Shown piece after piece: positions 23,868 through 36,005 of a DNA stretch of 64,000 bases (position 1 is its first letter; every line of letters starts with the position of its first letter). The notes beneath the pieces are model-generated. The model searched no databases and had not been told where the DNA came from. It saw only the letters and a list, made by a program, of their open reading frames with translations. Source of the stretch: Pascua guehoae (lineage: Eukaryota; Basidiomycota; Tremellomycetes; Trichosporonales; Trichosporonaceae); contig BCJX01000011.1 in assembly GCA_001600415.1 (NCBI GenBank), forward strand, positions 422,125 to 486,124. The letters run 5' to 3'. The translations under genes and the position numbers were made by a program.

Positions 23868-25321
23868 ATGACTGTTTCCATGTCCCCCCTCCCCGGCGCC
23901 GAGCACGTCGACCTCTTCCCGGTTCAAAACTATACCTTCCAGTGCGTTGATTTGTCCTTGGCGGGGCGGCGCCCATGTCGCGGACGTGGTCACCACCATC
24001 GTTTCCCCTTTCCGTCCACCTCATGCTCATCACCAGGAACACGTCTGTCCAGCCCGAGGAGGACTCATCTGTCGCCGAGCGCATGCGCCGTCTTCAGGAC
24101 CAGTTTGACGAGACTGGCATGCGCCGCTCAGTCGATGCTGTCATCGTGTGCCATGTAAGTTGTACACGGCCGAGGAAGGTGGAGGGAAGGCGTCGCACCA
24201 TACTGTCATTGCCACCTCCGAAACCGACGCACAACTCTTGCGTCTGCCGCCACCGCGGTCAACATCCGACGCCGAGACTCATACTGACAACACAGGACCA
24301 CGGTGTGCCGTGCATTCTCACGCTCCAGATCGCCAACGACTTCTTCAAGCTGTGAGTCATGTTTTACGGAGAAGCAGGCCATACCGGCCCACGGCCAAGT
24401 TGCCCCATGAAACACACGGCTGAGCTGTGACAATGAACCCAGTCCCAGCGTATGCAGCCGGCCTTGATCACCATATACCTCCTACATCCTTGCGGGTGAC
24501 TGACCCGCACAGCCCGGGCTCGTACCTCGACCCGTCCGAGGACGACATCACCGGCCTTGTGCGCCACCTCGATGAGCTGCTCGGCACCGGTTCCACCAGT
24601 GCCAAGTGGCGTACGGACAACCCGCAGTGGACGGTGCGCAGCCTTCTGGCTGAGTGGTACCGTCCCAACTTTGATGGTTTCTTTGTGAGTACCGAGGTCC
24701 CACGTGCCAACTGTATATGTATACTTTTGAGCCTCGTACAGACCATGTCTGACGACCCAGTATCCGTACAAGCCCGCCCACGTCTTACTTCCAAAGGAGC
24801 GCAAGCGTATCTTCCTCGTCACGATGCCGTCGGACCGTGAGTGGCTCGTGACAAGTGCAGACCGTACTTTGTGGAGGTTGGGAGAGTCGCATGTGTGGCC
24901 CATGCTGCTTGGTATCTCCGGCTGTGTAGGCTTTGATCCTGGCGACTGATGTGGTGTTATTGCGACGATGGTGCTTGCGACGACTTGATACTGTTACACT
25001 GCGTTATTGCGTTCCCTGCCGGTATTCGAAACACTGATGTGCGCGTCACAGAGCTGCTCGGTGTCCCCGTCAACATGAAGCTGCTCGCAATTCCGATCCA
25101 CGAGTTCTATGACAACACGCAGCGCTATGGCCCGCAGCTCAGCTCGATTCCGCACCTTCTCAGCCGGTGAGTCAACAAGTTATGCAGGCACTGTGCCGCG
25201 CAGGTGATAAGCGTCGCATGTGTCGATGGGCCTCGGCCTCCGTCGACCTACGTTGCTACCGTGTGGACCAAGGGGACCTAGTTCTGACACTTGCAGCGTC
25301 ACGTTTACGCCGCACTACTGA
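23868..25321 (+). CDS. NUDT21: Cleavage factor Im 25-kDa subunit (CPSF5/NUDT21)
   Basis: Seven exons: 23868-23941, 24037-24154, 24296-24351, 24513-24684, 24761-24836, 25052-25166 and 25297-25321, giving 211 residues against 227 in human. The last exon is 25 nt and codes only RVTFTPHY. Junctions restore the family pattern: VDAVIVCHDHGVPCILTLQI, then FFKLPGSYLDPSEDD, then WYRPNFDGFFYPYKPAH, and finally YGPQLSSIPHLLSR. The Nudix box is degenerate (PGSYLDPSEDD), as in animal CFIm25, which binds UGUA RNA and does not hydrolyse nucleotides. The protein sets poly(A) site choice as part of cleavage factor I. Intron 5 (215 nt) is the longest here. Confidence 0.92.
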
Positions 25322-26954
25322 TTCGGCTTCATTACAAGCGCCGACAATACACTGAGCATCGGCTCTGTACACACTGTGACGAGCATGGGCCTGCCTGCAA
25401 GACTTGGCCAACACGACGAAGGGGGCATCAGCTCCAACGGCGACTGCGACGAGGACATGATACCATTCCGGGGTCCCCTCTACCCACCATGATTGAGTAA
25501 CGCATTAGAAGACGCGGAGGAAAAAGATACTTCGGAAGCAAGTTAAATCAGCCGTAGCTGGGCACGAGGGACGGGGCCTGGCTGCATTGTATGCATATTC
25601 ACCTCCCCCAATCTTAATCCGGACTGCGGCCAGAGTGATCTGCAGAACAAACCTTGATACCCCAGGGCAGGCCGCGCAGCACATGTCTGCGGCAGCTGTC
25701 CCTGCGTCAGTTGCCTGCTTGTGCCCACTCGTGCACGCACAAGTTGCAACGACTGTGGGCGTAGACGCCTTCGAGGCTCGTATTGTTCACTGGGTGAGTG
25801 CTCTGAAGATGACATCATCACAGCCCCACCGCCACCACAGGAGTCTGGTAATGACGGCAGCCAAGTGACCACGTCGGCACAAACACCACAGCGTCGAAAT
25901 AAAGAAAGACCGAACGCGCTCCATTCCTCCTGACGCTCTTCGACATCGCCTCCATCACCCGCAGCACGCGCATCTCGTCACTAGTTGCATTCGCGCCACG
26001 CAATGATCGAAGGCGGTGATGTGGAGCTTGTCGAGTTGCCAAAAGTCTGGAGTCGGGTGCGGCAGGGTTCAGCACAGTTTTTCATGTTCCTGTGGTGCTA
26101 ACTTTACCAAGCACTTTGACCTCAACCGCGCAACCCCAAGAGCTTACGGGCATCAACATGCACCGACGTGCCGACAGTGCCAACGCACGCTTGCCAACGG
26201 CGACGATGCATGCTTTTTGTTTTTGGTGTCAACGGCGTTCGTGGGACCTCGTTACCCCACCGCCAGGACTCGACCATCCCTTTCAGCGGCACATCGGCAC
26301 GTCGGCACATTGGCACATTGGCACATCCCCACTATTCGTCCATCATCGCTACTTCTGCTCGTCGCCATGACGTGGTCGGCATGTAATGTCCCTCGGTCAA
26401 TGCTGGGCGCGCTGCGCGTGCTGCGCATGCTGCGCGTGCGGTGTTGCACGGCTTGGCCGCCACCCTGGATGTGCTGCACCCTCTAACACTGTTTCTTCTT
26501 CCTACCATCTCGACCCGTTGACCGGTTGACCCGTCGCCCCGTCGCCCCGTCGCCCTCCCGTCACCAGTCTGTCACTGACCCCATCACCTCCATCACCCTC
26601 TGTCTAGTGTCTCTGCCCGTCATGGCCCAGTCGCCCAGTCTCTTGTCCCTGCCACCGCCCGCGGCCCCGACACTCGCGTCACTACCTCATTGCGCGTAAC
26701 TGCGGCCGCCGGCCCCGTCACCGCCCCCGTCGCCCGTCCGCCTTCCCGCCCAATGCGTCTTTTGCGAGCACCGGTCAAACTCCTCTGGCCAGCTGTATAT
26801 TAGGGGGGGGCATTCCTTTGTCCGGATCTCCTAACCTCGACTTCGTATCGTCCTCGACTACTCCGACCTCGAGCTTCACTCCACGTACCCCCACACTCCC
26901 CACTTTAATACCAACCTACCTTTCGCCACTTGTCGAGTCTATCTTTCATCTACC
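25322..26954. other. Intergenic region upstream of the secreted-protein gene
   Basis: No gene was recognised in about 1.6 kb. It holds short tandem copies: GGCACATTGG at about 26288-26325, CTGCGCGTG at about 26412-26440, and CCCGTCGC at about 26530-26560. A TATATTA element lies at 26796-26802. Confidence 0.5.
26796..26802 (+). promoter_or_regulatory. TATA-like element of the secreted-protein gene
   Basis: TATATTA lies about 155 bp before the ATG at 26955, followed by a run of eight G. The position suits a core promoter with a leader of roughly 100-130 nt. Confidence 0.45.
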
Positions 26955-28658
26955 ATGCGTGTTCTTGCATCGACCGCCATTGCTGCCCTCGCGTTCACCG
27001 CCGTGCGCGCGCAGGACCAGTCTGCCGCCCCCAGCCCCAGTGGCGACCAGCAGCAGCAGCAGCAGCCCTCGCCTTCGGCCTCTGCTTCGCCCTCCGGCGC
27101 CGAGGCCTCCGCCCCCGCCGGCGGCTCGCCTTCTGCGTCGGCCAGCCCCTCGGCTAGCCCCTCGGCTGGCGGCGGCGAGGCGGGCGGCCCATACATGTCG
27201 CCGGACCAGGTCCTCGGCATGGCCACCGGCGGGTGAGTAGTACCCAACCGCCACAAGTCGCACGCATGTTACTGACACCCTTTGCAGCCTCTCGGACAGC
27301 TGCCAGCAGATTGTCAACGACCTCGCCCACGGTAACGGCACCACCTCTCAGTGCCTCCACACTGGCACCATTTGGCAAGGTACGTGTGCTTTTGTGGCAT
27401 TACGCCGCGAGCCATCACCACCACCAATTCGCCACTTTCAAGTTTCTCCCCACTGACACCCCTCCCAGCCCTCAACCAGAACAGCACGCTCCTGCCCTTC
27501 GTCGAGCAGTTCCTCGACGAGACCTGCCAGGGCAACCCATGCACAAACCAGACCATGACCGAGATCTACACCTCGATCACCGAAGGCTGCCGTGAGGACC
27601 TTCAGAGCGGCCAGGTCCGCGACGAGGACGTCCTTCAGTACGTGCAGCTGTACCCGCTCGCACGCGAGATTCTGTGTCTCAGGACGACCAAGCCGCTCAA
27701 CGAGACCTCGAACTCGACTGAAGGTGGTGCCGGCGGTGAGCAGTCGGCGTCGGCGTCGGTGTCAGCTTCGGCTTCTGCGACTGGCTCCGAGTCTGCGACC
27801 GGCTCTGAGTCTGCGACCGGTTCCGAGTCTGCGTCGGCGGCCGGGGAGACCACCTCTGCGTTCGTCAAGCGCGGCACCTACGTCAAGCGCCTGTTTGCCC
27901 GTCAGGAGGAGGGTGCCGGCGGCTCGAGCGAGACTGCTGGTGGCCCGGGCTCTGGCAACCAGACCTCGGGCAACGGCACGTACTGCTTCTCCGAGCTCGC
28001 GACCGACCTGCAGACCAAGCTCGGCCAGAACATTACTTTCCCGCTCCTCGAGCGCCTCTTTGTCGCGGCCGGCGGCAGCGTTAGCCAGTTTATCAAGATG
28101 ATCCCGCCCACGTCGCTCTGCAACGACTGCGTCTACGCCTACTGGGACCTCTTGAACCAGGGCGCCCCCTGGCTCACCGAAAAGGTCCTCTACCAGCCCA
28201 CCAACGAGACGCTCAACAGCTTCCTCAACAACACTTGCTCCAACTCGTCCAAGCCCTTCGAGCTCTCCACCAACGGCACCCTCCCCGAGGGCATCATCCC
28301 CTCGGCCTCCAACTCGTCCTACGGCCACCCCATCACCTACTTTGACCAGCAGGCCAACAACTGGACCACCACCCAGCCCCTCAACGAGAGCACCCCCATC
28401 GGCGGCGCCAACGCCACCGAGGGCGGAAACCAGGGCGGTAGTGAGACCGGCTCGGCCACTTCGGCCGTCGGCGAGGGCGGTGCGTCCGCTACCTCGGCTG
28501 CCGGTGACGGCGGTGCATCCGCCACCTCGGCCGTCGGTGAGGGCGGCGCTTCTGCCACTTCCGCTGTCGCCGAGGGCGGCGCTTCCGCCACTTCCGCCGT
28601 CGCCGAGGGCGGTGCATCGGCCACCTCGGCTGCCGGCTCGGCTGTTCCCTCGGCCTAA
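26955..28658 (+). CDS. Secreted Ser/Ala-rich protein with two cysteine-containing domains
   Basis: Three exons: 26955-27232, 27288-27379 and 27469-28658, giving 519 residues. Residues 1-19 form a clear signal peptide (MRVLASTAIAALAFTAVRA). A Ser/Pro/Ala linker with poly-Gln comes next, then a domain with Cys at SDSCQQIV, SQCLH, DETCQGNPC, EGCRED and EILCLR. A Ser/Ala linker follows, then two KR dibasic sites (VKRGTYVKR) and a second domain (TYCFSEL, LCNDCVYAYW, NNTCSNSS) with many N-glycosylation sites. The end is an imperfect 10-11 residue GEGGASATSAV repeat (five to six copies). No GPI-type hydrophobic tail is seen. It resembles a fungal secreted family that I recall as DUF7729, unverified. 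It is probably an extracellular or cell-wall protein. Confidence 0.85.
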
Positions 28659-29318
28659 ACCTTAGGATCACCCGAAACACAACCAAGAAAGAAACAACGC
28701 GCCCATCCATCGATGCTGCGCAACCCAAACATACACGTCCTATCGCTAAAGATCAGGAATATTTTAGATTGCCCCTGCTTTTTTTTCTCTAATCCCCATC
28801 CCTTTAGTAAAAATCCTTGTAGCATGTAGCAGAGCCACATGTATCGTCATTCCTTATTAGACACTGCGACCAGGGCGACAAGTGGGACTTCTGAGTCAGC
28901 TCACAAAGTGCCCACGTTTGCTTGTGGCCAACGTCGCCCTGATGAGTATCTCCTTTTCGGATTCTGGACATCGTCACTACCCGACTAAGGATGATGGCGA
29001 CCTCGTCTCCACCACCGAAGGCCGCCATGACTGCCGTCGCACACCCTCCAGGCACTCGTCCCGCAGCACCTCAACGCGCGCGGGCCAATCCCCCCTCCAC
29101 GACAAATACCACCATACACTGTCACAGCTTGCTCTCAGCGCCCTTGGACACGTGTTCATCCCGCTGCTCGGTCTGCGTCGAGCTGAGCCGGGCCAACTAC
29201 CTCATCTGGAGAGTGCCGGGTCCAGGCACGGCCAATCTTTCAGTGTCCAATGTCAGCTAGTCACGGTCGGCGCGTAGGTTAGCCCATGTAAAATGCAGGA
29301 TACAGTACAACACAACGG
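28659..29318. other. Intergenic region between convergent genes
   Basis: Contains the 3' ends of the secreted-protein gene (plus) and the Tma17-like gene (minus). A 89-codon frame at 28991-29260 (plus) has no recognised similarity and is not called. Confidence 0.5.
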
Positions 29319-29949
29319 TTACAGATACAGCCCGTCGTCGGCCTCCACAGCGCCTCTCGTCTCGTCCCGTACGTTGCCATTCTCAGCCGCACCGTTCGCG
29401 GCTGTATTTGTCTGCCCGCTCGCTGTGCGTGCCTCGGCCGTAGTGGTGGGCGCGCCTGGCTGGGTGGCGGTCTGGGCGGCCGCGCCTTCGAGACCGTAGT
29501 GGGCGAGTGAGTCGGGGCCGACCTTGTCGACGAGGACGGCGCGGAGGAGCGCGACGCGCTCTGTTTGGCTTGCACTGTTGTCAGCTTTGCAACTGTGGTA
29601 GTGGCAATAACACGACTCGAGTATCGACACACTCAACGCTCATGCCCTGCGACGTCTCGAGGAACAAGTGATAAGTCAACTCACATCACACTGGCATTCT
29701 CCTCAAATGCTGTGCGCAGATCGGCATCTTCCTCGTCGGCGAGGAACGACGCGAGCTCGTCCTGCGTGCGAGACAGGTGTGCGAGCGAGTTGCGCAGGCG
29801 GTTGATTTCTGCTGTGAGCGTTGAACTGTCCACAGCTAGGTTTGAGGCACTCGACCCAGCTGTTACTCACCGCCGACAATTGTGCCCACGTCGAGCTGTG
29901 CGGCCTCTGCGGGGGTGAATGGGTGTTGGTGTGCTGCACGAAAGTCCAT
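29319..29949 (-). CDS. Small helical protein, possibly Tma17/ADC17-like proteasome assembly factor
   Basis: Three exons: 29949-29871, 29811-29685 and 29568-29319, giving 151 residues. The core is a helical hairpin: EINRLRNSLAHLSRTQDELAS, then LADEEDADLRTAFEENASVI, then QTERVALLRAVL. This spacing (helix with an S-x-x-HL-x-x-(S/T)Q motif, acidic loop, helix ending in EN-x-x-VI) and the total length fit the yeast proteasome base assembly chaperone Tma17, but overall identity is low and the call rests on pattern only. The last 60 residues are Ala/Thr/Asn-rich and probably disordered. The second exon begins at a CAGCAG tandem acceptor, so one Ala may be optional. It is divergent from the seven-TM gene. 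Confidence 0.7.
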
Positions 29950-30413
29950 GGTGGCAATGTTTCGGTTGTGTTTGTTGTTGGACGCGCGTTGTTGCATGAA
30001 ACCAGGTCGTGCCCAAAGGTCGACCTCCACTCTGGCTGTCATGGCTGGCTGGGGGCGGAGACGGAAGCAAATTTGGCTGTCTGTGATGGGCGGGGTGGGT
30101 GGCAATCAAACAACGGCGGCCTGGTGCGCACAGCGGCCCAGCGGACTGGGAATGGAGAATCGGCCCCGAACACCCAACCTCGTAGCCCTCTTCCAACGAC
30201 ATCTCTGACGCTTTTCTTTTGCTTGTCCGACCTACGTCGTCCACTGCGGTAAACCAAACCCCACACGTCCAACGAGTCCCCGTCCACAGTCTAGCGCACA
30301 GCGCACCTCTTCCCACCCACGTTGTCAAAGCCGGCCATGGCGCCGCACCGGTGACCAAGCTGGAACCCTCATATCTTCTCTCACCCGACCTGGGTGTAGC
30401 GGCAGTACGAGCA
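29950..30413. promoter_or_regulatory. Divergent promoter, Tma17-like gene and seven-TM gene
   Basis: 464 bp between two ATGs on opposite strands. No TATA box was recognised. A pyrimidine-rich leader precedes the plus-strand start. Confidence 0.5.
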
Positions 30414-32716
30414 ATGGAGGACGATCCATACCTCAAGTACCAGCCCGCGTTTGCGTACACGCTACCCATCCAGCTGCTCGTCAGCGGCATCACGTTTACG
30501 CTCCTGGTGATGCTCCTCATCCATCTGCTGTGTGAGTGTTGGAAAACGCAGAACAGATCGCGCGAGACAACCCAGGCAATTGCTCGTCAACATGGCTAAC
30601 ACTCCAGTCACAACACAGTATCACTACCCACTTGCACCGCTCAACTACTGCTTGCAATTATCCTCGATTATCACTGTGCTCATTAGCGTCTCCATCCGCA
30701 TTGGCGTTATCCTACACGACTCTGCAAACCGCGCCGACCACTGGCCATATGCCCTCGACTACATTGCCGTGTCCGTCCCTGTGCCAACATGGACGACGGG
30801 CGAGGACGCGGCGTGGTTCCTTCTCGAGGCGATCAGCAACGGGCTCGCCAACCTCACCCACATCCAGTTCCTCACGCTCCTCTACCCGTCGCGCCTCGAG
30901 GCGCGGCTGATTCTCATCCTCCTCGGTGAGCCAACACATAGAAATCTATTTCTGTCAAAACAAGGCACTGACCCGTCCCCCCCCAGGTCCCCTGGCAATA
31001 GCATCGTCTGCGCTCTTCTTCTGCACCCTCTCGCCACACCGCACCGTTATTGACCTGGGCGACGCGGTCCGAAATGTGTTTTCGTCAACGCTGCTCCTCA
31101 TCTTTGGCCTGTCGCTCGCGATCTGGGGCCTGCTCGTCAACCGCCGACGTGCGTGGCGTCTCGACGGCGGCACGGCCGTGTTCGGGATGGGCGCTCTAAT
31201 TCTCGCAGTGGTGACAACCGCGTCGTCGTTTGTCGCTGTCAAGGAGGAAGGGCTCAACTGGCTCCAGCCCCTCATCTGGGCCGCCGTGCTGTGGCAGACA
31301 TGGCTCGGGTGGTGGTGGTGGGTCGGCGCGGGCATGGGTATCGGCGAGGTCGAGGACATTATGGAGCGCGCACTCCACAAGCGACGCAAGGCTGCACGCC
31401 GCGCCCACCGCCGCGACGTGATCAATGCCTCTGGCAATGGCCAAGGCAACGGCACTGCACGCCCGAACGCGCCCCGCCGCCAGACATCGGTCGGTGGCCA
31501 AGTGGGTGCGGCGATGCGCACCGCCTCATCGTCGGCGATGGCCGGGTTCCAGTCGGGCCTCGCGCACATTGTGCACTCGTCGTCGGACGGGTCGGGTATT
31601 CGCCGCCGCGACCGGCGCCGCGACCGTGTACCCGACATCGAGGAGGGCCTCGAGGGCGAGGAGATCGAGCTCGGCGCGCTCCGATTGCGCGAGCCTGTCC
31701 GCGAGACAGGGACCGAGAATGGATCCGGGTCCGGTGGGGGCCACGGGCAGGTGCAGAGCTCCAACTCGGAGACGTCGAGCACGTCGCGCACTCCCTCGCT
31801 CCATCCCCCGCGATCGCTCGGCGAAGTCCTCTCGTTCCCCAGCACGTGGCTCCAGGTCTACTTCCGCCGACTGCGGCGCGCCCACGAAGAAGCAGCACGC
31901 CGCCGCGCCGTCGAGCAGGCCGAGCGCCGTTCGCGTATCCCGAACATTACGGGCAACGGCGAGGACGGATGGGGACTGGGGGCGTTTGGCATCCGCGAGG
32001 CGCAGGAGAGCACGTGGCGTGTCCAAGAGGCCAACCGCCAGATGCGCGAGGACGCGCTCCTCGGCGGTGATGTGGGCGATGTGGATGGCGACAACGGCCG
32101 TGACGTCCCCGACGTGCACGACAGCGATGACGAGCGCCCAGATGGACACGACAGCGAGAGGGACCGTGTGCGCGAGGAGCGGCGGGCGAGCAGCCAGCGC
32201 CGCACAAGTAGGGATACCCGGGACACGCGGCGGGCGAGCAGAGATCGCGACACGAGGCGCGAGGCCCGAGACGGCGACCGGCGGACGAGCAGCGTGCGTG
32301 AAGCGCGGCGAGAAGGCGATTCGAGGCTTGGTAGCGTCTCGCGCTCGCGCCGCGGCAGCTCGGCACGGGGTAACCCCGATCTCCGCGACGGCGACGCCGG
32401 CGAGGCGCCCACGCTCGCCGTTCCCACGGGCGTCCCCGAGGTCGAGCGCGAGCACGAGCACGACAGCGATTGGGAAGACGTCGACTCGGACCCAGGCGGC
32501 GACCGCCCACACCGCCGCCGCCACAGAAGATCACAAGCCTCGTCGCGCGCCCGCTCCAGATCCCGAGACCGAGATCGCAGCCGCGACCGCGGCCGCAGCC
32601 GTGACCCCACGCCCCCGCCCCCAGATCCTCCGCCGGGCCAGGCCCGCACAAACTCGGGCTGGAGCTGGTGGGGGCCGCTACGCGAGTGGCGCCTCCAGGA
32701 CCGCAGCACCTTCTAG
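30414..32716 (+). CDS. Multi-pass membrane protein with Arg/Ser-rich cytosolic tail
   Basis: Three exons: 30414-30531, 30608-30925 and 30987-32716, giving 721 residues. The start MEDDPYLKYQPAF follows directly after an upstream open stretch; the ATG at 30414 has A at -3. About seven hydrophobic segments lie in the first 300 residues, the last one very Trp-rich (WLGWWWWVGAG). The remaining 420 residues are charged and low-complexity: an acidic/basic mix, DTRRASRDRDTRR units, and an RSRDRDRSRDRGRSRD stretch near the end like those of SR proteins. The family looks conserved in basidiomycetes, but I know no function. A GPCR-like topology is possible but not shown. Confidence 0.82.
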
Positions 32717-33619
32717 CTAGACCTGCCGGGCCGCACGTGCCGTCTCGGTTGTATAATATCCATGCATGCTATACTATGACGCCGGACGCAGGTTGTGGAT
32801 CGTTGACCGCGGTGTGGGCGTTCGTGGCCAGCGTTTGCCCTAGTCATGGTGTCATCTCGAGACTGTTGCACTCTCTGGCGGCGATTCTCCCCCGGCCCAT
32901 CGGCAATGCCAACCTGTCCCTCCCCACCCGAGTCGTGCTGCACGCAACGAGCTCTGTGTCTTGGGCCAAGTAGCTGTCCCTTGCGCTCGCGTCGCGTGAG
33001 GGATAACAAACCGAGCTACCCCTGCGAGGAAATGCACCATGGGTCAGACAGCCCACCTCGACATGTGCTCGTTACTCTCTGGCGCGTGTGTGCTATGGGA
33101 ATGCCACTGTACGGCGTCTTGGCCTGAGGAGTCTGGCTTGGCTGTGGCTCTGTCGTGTGTACTACTCGAGCTGAACTCGGCGGGGAGAGCGCCAAGTTTG
33201 TTTGTCACCGATGCCCACCTCGTCCATGGCGCAAACCGATGGGCATGGGCTAGGTGCTACTCTGCACAAACTGCCACAGGCCACACGCGGCGAGGTTGAA
33301 ATGGTTTGTTGTGCTGAATGATGATCATGGTGACCACAACTTTGTGCGACTTTGCCCGACCTGCTGCCAGTGGCAAGTGGCAAGCTGGCGGGTGCCGCGA
33401 CGTCATACCGCACGAAACACTAATGCATGCTATGTTACAACACACGACTGCGCCGGAGGATCGGTGCAGACAACTCGCCGCTCGCTCACCATCAAGCGAG
33501 GCAACGACAATTGGTGTCGCTCTCACTCGTCGCCCAGTCGCCAATCGTCATCTCGCCACTGTATGATTGTTTGAAGTGGTGTCTCTCGTCTGCTCCAAGC
33601 TACGCCCTTCTCCTCCACC
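32717..33619. other. Intergenic region between convergent genes
   Basis: About 900 bp between the stops of the seven-TM gene and DNAJC9. Nothing recognisable. Confidence 0.5.
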
Positions 33620-34804
33620 TCACGCCCTAGTCTTGCGCTTCTTCGCGGGGGGGTCGTTCTTGCCCTTGTCGCCGAACATCTTGGCCTGGAGTGCCTCGAA
33701 GGCTGAATCGTCGAGGTCGTCGGGGTGCGGCTCGGCCTTGCTCTTGCCCTTGGCGCGGGGCTTCTTGCGCTCAATGTTCGAGTACTTTGTCTCGAGGGCG
33801 TCAATGATAGACGCGCGCTTCTGGGTGCGGCTGAGGATAAGTGCCGCGAGTGCGTCTTCGCCGTCTTGCTTGCTCGACTTGGCCTTCTTCTTGCCGTCGT
33901 CGTCGCCGTTCCGACGTCCTTTGGTGCCCGACCCGAAGAATTCGTCGTATACGCCGAGCTCGCGCGCGGCCTTTTCCGCCTCGCCCGCCTCTGCGTCCGC
34001 GTCGCGCCGACGCTTGCGCGCGGCCTTCTTGTCTGTCGACGACGCGGCCCACTTCTTCGTGCGCGTCAGGCGCCCAGAGACAATCTCCTCTTCGACAAAG
34101 GATATCAGCCGCGCCTCGTCTTCGATCGATGCGTGTGGGATGTAGTTGAGAATGTCCCCAAATGAGCCGCGTGTCTTCTCGTACGCTTTGCACAGATCAG
34201 AGCGTTCCTCCTCCGAGCCTGGGGTCAGTGGCGAACAGACAGACGACGAGGACCAAGTCGCATGGGACAGGATAGACAAATGCCACCTCGTCGCCTACTC
34301 CTTGCGGCACACTTACCTTGGTACTTTTTCTTGTCCTCGTCGAGAATCTTGCGATCGACGCGCTCATACAGGTCGGAAAAGTAGGCATTCCACCCGCCCG
34401 CGTCAACGCCAAACGACGCCTCGTCCGTGCGACCCGTCGCGTCGTAGCTGTCCGTCAATAGTAGCCCACGAAGCTAGCCCACGCAGTGGCTCCATCCCCC
34501 CCTTGCTCCTTCCTTCCTCGCCACTCCTTCCTCTGACGACTCACCGCTTCCGCCGTGCCTCGTCACTGAGCACAGCCCATGCAAACCCAATCTTCTGGAA
34601 CTCCTTGGACTGCCTCTCACGCTCCGCCGCCGACTTGCCCGCATGCTTGTCCGGGTGGCAACGAAGCGCCGCGCGGCGGTACGCTTTGCGCAGCTCGTCG
34701 GGGCTGGCGGTGCGCGTGACGCTGAGGGTCACATACAGGATGTCGTCGGTATCCGCCTCGGAAGGCGTGAAGAAATTCAGGAGAGGGTCGGCTTCGTTGT
34801 CCAT
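33620..34804 (-). CDS. DNAJC9: DNAJC9-like J-domain protein (histone co-chaperone)
   Basis: Three exons: 34804-34545, 34447-34317 and 34218-33620, giving 329 residues. An N-terminal J domain (residues about 20-90) keeps the HPD motif in CHPDKHAG. The following part matches DNAJC9: YDATGRTDEASFG, then WNAYFSDLYERV, DKKKYQGSEEERSDL and FGDILNYIPHASIEDEAR. Animal DNAJC9 uses this part to hold histones H3-H4 and its J domain to bring in Hsp70. The C-terminal half is Lys/Arg-rich and ends PAKKRKTRA, a likely nuclear localisation signal. All introns are GT-AG (97-98 nt) and keep the frame. It is divergent from the cyclophilin gene. Confidence 0.9.
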
Positions 34805-35285
34805 GGTGTGGTTGAATGGAGGGTGAGTGATGGAGTGACAATGAAGATGCACTTTGGTGGGATGTCAACATGGGTGAGGTGAGTGGACATTGACATTGCG
34901 TCCAAATTGGTCCCGACGCGTCGCGTCAGGGACGCGTCTCCAAGCCAGCCACACACCCTCCACCCAACCCGTACCCACCATACACTCTGAACACTTCCAG
35001 CTAACAAGCAACACAAGCAGTGCAGCAGCTTGAACGAGAGTATGCATGGGGAGACTGTTCTATATTTTCCTTTGACATTATTTCCAGGCATTGAGGAGTG
35101 GACGAAGAGCGATTGGGCTCTAGTTGGCACCCAGCCCATGTGCCACAGCAACCAAATGCCGATCGCCGGTCCCAGCACAGCACCCCGTGCCTGGCAGGCA
35201 GTCACTGACGTCGACACTTGCTTGTCCCAGACGACACGTCGCATTTGTCTCCTATTGTTCTCCACTCGGCCATCGACAATCCACC
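34805..35285. promoter_or_regulatory. Divergent promoter, DNAJC9 and cyclophilin
   Basis: 481 bp between opposite start codons of two chaperone-class genes. No heat-shock element was verified by eye. Confidence 0.5.
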
Positions 35286-35930
35286 ATGGCGCGCCTGTCC
35301 TTTGCCTACCTCCTCGCGGCGCTCGTCGTCGCCCTCACCTTCCTCCTCGGCACCGCCGAGGCTGCCAAGGGCCCGGTCATCACCAACAAGGTACGTCACT
35401 CGGCCACTGGCACGCCACGTCGACGATGGATGTGCCCTCAATCAAGTCCTGGTCCACTCCGCCCGGAGCAGCAGCAGCATCACTGACGCCAGGTTTACTT
35501 TGACATTGAGCATGGTGGCAAGCCCCTCGGCCGCATTGTCCTGGGCCTCTACGGCAAGTGCGTATCACGTATCAAACTGCTCTGGAGACCTAGCTGACAG
35601 CCAGGACCGTCCCCAAGACGGCTGAGAACTTCCGCGCGCTCGCGACTGGCAAGAAGGCCGACGGCGAGGAGCTTGGCTTTGGATACAAGGGCTCCAACTT
35701 CCACCGTGTGATCAAGCAGTTCATGTGAGTGCCCTTGGGGTGTGGTTGAAGTGCTGTGCAGGCAGGAGCCGAAAAGCCGGGCTGCAGGGTAGTGTTTGTA
35801 GAAGAGAGTGGGGGCCAGGATTGTGGAGCAGGTCTGGCCAGTTTTGGATGCCAGCGACGAGCTCCCAGAACGAGATGCCCAACCACACCTGGTGGGCCAA
35901 GTCTAAGACCCGCCATTCCTCGTCTGTGCA

Positions 35931-36005
<75 letters not shown>

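Noticed and set aside
28991..29260. 89-codon plus-strand frame between two convergent genes
   Set aside because: No recognisable domain, no splice pattern that extends it, and it sits in 3' flanking sequence of both neighbours.
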